Of a stretch of DNA of 64,000 bases, positions 60,196-64,000 are shown in pieces. Source of the DNA: Capronia americana (lineage: Eukaryota > Ascomycota > Eurotiomycetes > Chaetothyriales > Herpotrichiellaceae). The DNA lies in assembly GCA_016110215.1 (NCBI GenBank), contig JADWQD010000004.1, positions 2,418,001-2,482,000 of the forward strand, read 5' to 3'. The translations under genes were made by a program, and so were the position numbers. The first letter of the stretch is position 1. Each line of letters begins with the position of its first letter. The notes beneath the pieces were generated by a model. It ran no database searches. It was not told the origin of the DNA and saw only the letters and a program-made list of their open reading frames with translations.

Positions 60196-60556
60196 TACTA
60201 TTTAAAAAAAAAAAAAAAGAAGAAGAAGATAAAGAAATATATAAAGAATAATAAATATTAATATTTAGTATAAATTAGTAATAAAGTATAATACTTAATA
60301 AAGAGCTTAATATAATAATAATATTAATAATATATTTACTATTAATAAATATATTTACTATTAATAATAATACTATAAGTATATAGTAAGGCTATATATA
60401 TAAAGCTATAGCTAAAGAAATTATAATATATTAGTTAAAGTACTATATCTTAATTTTAATTCTAAAGCTTAACTTATTCTACTAGCTATTATAATATACC
60501 TTATATATAATTATAATACTTCTTAAGAATAAGAAGCCCTAGAAAGGGGGAATAGT

Positions 60557-60731
60557 TATTAAGAATATTAAGGTATTAAGGCTTATAAATAAATAAGTAA
60601 ATACTTATATAAGAGAAGTATACTTCTTTTATACTTTAAGTTCTATAGTAACTAAATATTTAAAGTAACTTAATACTTAAATACTATCTTTATTACTATA
60701 TTTTATTTATTCTTATAAACTATCTTTAATA
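60557..60731 (+). repeat. 3' LTR of the outer element
   Basis: 175 bp, preceded by a purine-rich tract. It is more heavily mutated towards A/T than the 5' copy. Confidence 0.85.
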
Positions 60732-61780
60732 ATATATAACTATTTATATTAATAAAATAACTTACTTTATAGTATAAGCTTTTTCTAGAACCGCGCTATA
60801 AGGTAGATTTAATATATTTATTAATTTATAAAGTAGTATAAATATTAAATAAGTATAATCTTTAATTACTAACTTTTATTTTAGGTTTTTAATATATATA
60901 CTAGTCTCCTTACTTAAGCTACTCTCTATAAAGTAATATATAGTATTTATTTATATATTACTATAGCTTTTTCTTAGAAAGAAGACTAAGTAACTCTATT
61001 AGTAGGCTATAAATATATTATATATATAAATTAGTAATAAATCTTTATAAGAATTATAAAAGAATAAACTATATATATACTTTATATATAGAATCCTTAA
61101 GCTTTTTTATAATTATAAAGTATTTTTACTTTTATATTTTAGTAAAGATATTTTAGTAATATTAAATAATTTTTATATTTATATCTTTATTCTTTATATC
61201 TTAAGTTATCTTTCTCTATATTAGGATAAATCTCTCTAAATCCTTAAGATAGTCTATATAAGGTATTCTTCTAGTAGTCTTTTCTTTATTATTAATATAA
61301 CTATCTTATTAATTAGCTCCTTCTAGAGGCTAAATAAAAGAGTTTTAATATACTCTTCCTATACCTTTAACGCTATTTTATAGTTCTTCTTAGTTCTTTT
61401 CTTAAGCCCTAGTAAAAGCTACTCCCCTTTTATAATATCACTCTTTTCTCCGGTATAACCCCTATCCTTCGCTCACTTAATAATACTCTAACGGCCTTTT
61501 AGTATAGTAGAGCTAAGAAGGGAGAATAGTGGATAAAGAGTAATACTATAATAAGAACTTATAGGATTAAGTGAGGAGCTATAAATAGAATAGAGTAAGA
61601 AGAGAGAAAGAGGGGGAGTAAGAGAGAGCTAATAGAAATACTATATATAAAAAGAGGCTAACTAATAACGAGGTAAAGGTATATTAAACGCTATCTAAAA
61701 GATTCCTAGATCCGAGCCCTATTAGTATTTCTAAGAACTAAACGACCCTTATCCCTTAAAAAGGTGCTACTTATATAAAG
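60732..61780. other. Right part of the AT-rich island
   Basis: RIP-like composition continues to about 61430. From 61440 the sequence is only partly mutated and contains purine-rich stretches (about 61592-61620). No coding relic was recognised. Confidence 0.5.
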
Positions 61781-62239
61781 TTAACTAAAAATTAGGAGGC
61801 CAGGAAAGAGGCCCATCTTAGTCTACCTTAGAAGAGTTAAGGTGTAAGGGTGGTAAACCGGTAGGAACCAGGTGCAGACTGAGCTGCTCAGGGAACCACC
61901 TGAGGCGTGGCGGTGCGCCCTGATTAAGGCTGAGCCGATGTTGAGCCGAGCCTGATTCGAAGTTCATAAAGCGGCACGTGTAAGTCCCGAAGCGGCCGTC
62001 GCGGTCGGTCAGGATGGGCCCGATTATCGCCCCGGAATAGTCAGAACTAGCCCCTTTAACACCGTTTATAGCGATGGGGGATCTGAGGAATGATATTAAT
62101 TTTGAACCAGGCCTCCTGATTAGAGTGGCATCTGTATATAGAACAGGAGCAACTCTCTCACAGGGAACACAGATGGGCAGACCAATTCATAATCTCTGCG
62201 ACCATAGATCACGCATCTAGCTCAACATCACTCATCCTA
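61781..62239. other. Intergenic region right of the island, no gene seen
   Basis: Normal composition returns. The sequence GGCTGAGCCGATGTTGAGCC (about 61928-61947) is internally repetitive, but no tRNA or other RNA gene could be confirmed. Confidence 0.4.
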
Positions 62240-64000
62240 TCAAGAGACACACCATTTGTGATTCCTGCTGACGATCTCGCCTCCAGTTGCAGCGCATTTC
62301 GGTTGACCTAGCTTTCCATCCTCTTCTGTCTCAACAAATATTTTCAAGTCCTCAAGCTCAGAACCTGAAAATCCTTTTGGCGGTTGCCGAAACAAATTCT
62401 TGACATAGACTTGCGCCCCAAATTTACAATGCATAGTCCCGTCATAGTTGCGGCAATCTTCAACCAACACGCCGGGGCTGCAGCCCAGAGGATTAATTGC
62501 ATATCATGAACCTCAGTGTGAAGGATGATAGAAACCGAGCGCCGGAGTGGGAGTACGGCACTGAGCTGACGTTTAAAGATTGGCCGATCCGTCCATGTTT
62601 CCAGAAACTTTACTACGAGCCAGTGATGCGAAGGAGTCATGACAATGAAGTTTGGGCGGTCCAACTCGGGGAGCTTCGGAATGATGATACCAGGTAAGGA
62701 GCATACGAGGCCTAACTTTGTGGCATATGCGTGAGGGCCTTTGGTAATATATTTTGGCTCGTCAAAGAGATCGAGTTGTGTCGCGCTCCATCGCTGACGA
62801 AAAGTTGCTGGTGCCCATCGAAAGCATGGCCGCTCCGTCTTGGGGCCTGAAGTAAACAGCATAGTTGGAGAAAATTCTTTCTGCAACAGAAGCAACCTTT
62901 CTAAACGTTGACCTATTTCACCACTCATTACTTGCTCTAGGTCAAGGCCTAGTAGAATTGCTAAGCAGATTGGCTCATCGGCTTTCTGGGAGGTTGAACG
63001 ATGGCAGAAGAGACGAACTACCGACGAAAATAAAGCTATTTTCTCGGCTGGACTCGCTCTTGGCATTTCCTTCAAACTTAACAATGCTGATGCCTTCTCA
63101 TTGCTGGTGGCTGAAATGATATCATACGACGGATCCACACTCATCAAATCTGTGAGGGGCACGACGCCGTCAGAGAATTGAAACAGCAGTGTGGAAGCAA
63201 GAACTCCTTCCTGAAGCGTCCACATTCTCCGGAACCAGGTACTAGAGAATATTCGTAACTTCAATTCCTCGGCGGACACATTACAGCTTTTGCACAGAAG
63301 GGTGTTGTCGAGAGCCAGAACAATCTCTGCTTGAGCGTATACTTCTTTCATCTGCATTATAGCTTTTCGCCTCAACTCCGGACCAAGAGGAACGCAGATC
63401 GTGTCGATCCAAAAATATACTGCACTACCCATTGTTATCGTCCCAGTAGCAGCGAGTGCAGTATATCTTGTTAGAGCTTCAAATTGACGTCGTGGGAGGG
63501 AGTTTCCATCCAGGTTGCCCAGTCCGTCAGACCAAACATGGGATATTGCGACATATGGACAGGCGCTCTCAAATGGAACAATTCCAACTTTCAAGTTCGG
63601 GCCTTCCATTGGAAGGGCAGAGCACTCGATCCTCCCTTGTTGACGTGCGAGTTGACCGTCCTTGTGTTTGATGGTGACCGAAAGTTCCGCGTCAATATCA
63701 GCTGGAGAATCTGCCCACTCTGCAGATATCAGGGGAATATTTCCCGCTTTCAAGATCTCATGCACCCTTTGGGCAGGTGGGACAATAGCTTGACAGCCAG
63801 GGCATCCGTCCTTGTGAGCTGTCTGATAGCCGTCTTCAGCAGACCCAATTGCCATGCATCCGTTCTTGAGATCACAATCGTGCTCCTTTAAACTTCGAGT
63901 CACGCCAAGGAGGCTGAAGGAGTAAACCCAGGAGACATGGAAATAAGCACCCAGCCATTCAACGTCAGTCTGGCACCACTTTTGGTGTAACATCCTCTCT
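62240..64000 (-). CDS. HET-domain protein, 5' end beyond the window, frame change near 3' end
   Basis: The main frame runs from the window edge to 62344 and contains a diverged HET domain: CPYVAISHVWSDGLGN, VYFWIDTICVPLGPELR, YAQAEIVLALD and FRRMWTLQEGVLAS. WCQTDVEWLGAYF at the left end suggests that coding continues past base 64000. Near the 3' end the family-like text GVLVEDCRNYDGTMHC lies in another frame (ORF to 62240), so the coding frame must shift at about 62460-62500. I found no intron with a matching phase, so a small indel or pseudogenisation is likely. It mirrors the intact HET gene on the other side of the island. Confidence 0.8.

Larger units (their letters stand above)
41359..60731 (+). 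mobile_element. Outer Ty3/gypsy-type LTR retrotransposon, interrupted and RIP-mutated
   Basis: The 175-bp LTRs at 41359-41533 and 60557-60731 are equal in length and begin TATT and end AATA, as expected if TGTT...AACA had been mutated at TpG and CpA. A purine-rich tract (GAAAGGGGGAA, 60543-60553) lies just before the right LTR. Coding relics on the + strand are in gypsy order: zinc knuckle (54564), reverse transcriptase (55681-56060), integrase (about 57140-57430). The internal region is split by the inner element at 42438-54303; without it the element would be about 7.5 kb. No clear target-site duplication is visible (TTTTC against AATAT). Confidence 0.85.
38680..61780. mobile_element. AT-rich, RIP-mutated transposon island
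   Basis: About 23 kb of very AT-rich DNA with almost no intact open frames. By eye, CpA and TpG dinucleotides are nearly absent over long stretches (for example 43000-53000 and 54300-60500), while CpG, CpC, CpT, GpC and ApG remain. That is the end-state of CpA-to-TpA mutation on both strands, the signature of RIP. Nested LTR retrotransposons explain most of 40.2-60.7 kb. The edges at about 38.7-39.3 and 61.4-61.8 kb are only partly mutated. Confidence 0.93.

Noticed and set aside
38680..61780. Centromere or CRISPR-like array
   Set aside because: The AT richness is explained by RIP-mutated retrotransposons with recognisable LTRs and pol relics. No spaced palindromic repeats occur. A centromeric role cannot be judged from sequence alone.
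61955..61975. Possible tRNA B box (GATTCGAAG)
   Set aside because: No matching A box upstream and no terminal stem; treated as chance.

Overview
The window is nuclear DNA of a filamentous ascomycete (Pezizomycotina). The evidence is short GT-AG introns (mostly 46-80 nt), fungus-specific families (HET domain proteins, a Zn2Cys6 regulator, DHA1 and sugar-type MFS transporters, a fungal GFA subfamily), and a large AT-rich block carrying the footprint of repeat-induced point mutation (RIP). Alternating GC-balanced genes and an AT-rich island is common in Dothideomycetes, but the sequence alone does not fix the class. Exon limits below were read by eye from splice consensus and reading frame.

Region 1 (1-18.4 kb) is ordinary gene-dense DNA. 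It holds a GFA-type zinc enzyme (-), a bHLH protein that splicing probably extends with a GATA-like zinc finger (+), a 1,201-residue Ser/Pro-rich protein (+), an 1,177-residue Lys/Pro/Thr-rich protein (-), a five-exon RidA deaminase (-), a 226-residue charged protein (-), an incompletely resolved gene (-) and a C2H2 protein with a hydrophobic segment (-). A microsatellite-rich stretch without genes follows (16.4-17.8 kb).

Region 2 (18.4-33.7 kb) is a run of genes all on the minus strand: DHA1 MFS exporter, 2-oxoglutarate/Fe(II) oxygenase, sugar-type MFS transporter, a small protein with six Cys-Pro motifs, an ETHE1-like metallo-beta-lactamase-fold persulfide dioxygenase, a 460-residue fungal protein of unknown function, and a Zn2Cys6 regulator. 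It resembles a small accessory metabolic or detoxification cluster without a backbone synthase. Co-regulation is inference.

Region 3 (34-38.1 kb) holds a truncated HET-domain relic and an intact 704-residue HET-domain gene. Region 4 (about 38.7-61.8 kb) is an AT-rich island in which CpA and TpG are almost absent. It resolves into nested LTR retrotransposons. An outer Ty3/gypsy-type element on the + strand (175-bp LTRs at 41359-41533 and 60557-60731) is split by an 11.87-kb gypsy-type element on the - strand (333-bp LTRs at 42438-42770 and 53971-54303). A truncated third copy of the inner family lies at about 40207-41207. Both elements keep recognisable but stop-riddled protein relics. A 97-base assembly gap follows a TTA microsatellite in the island. 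Region 5 (62.2-64 kb) is the 3' part of a second, diverged HET-domain gene with a frame change near its end, so HET-type genes flank the island on both sides.
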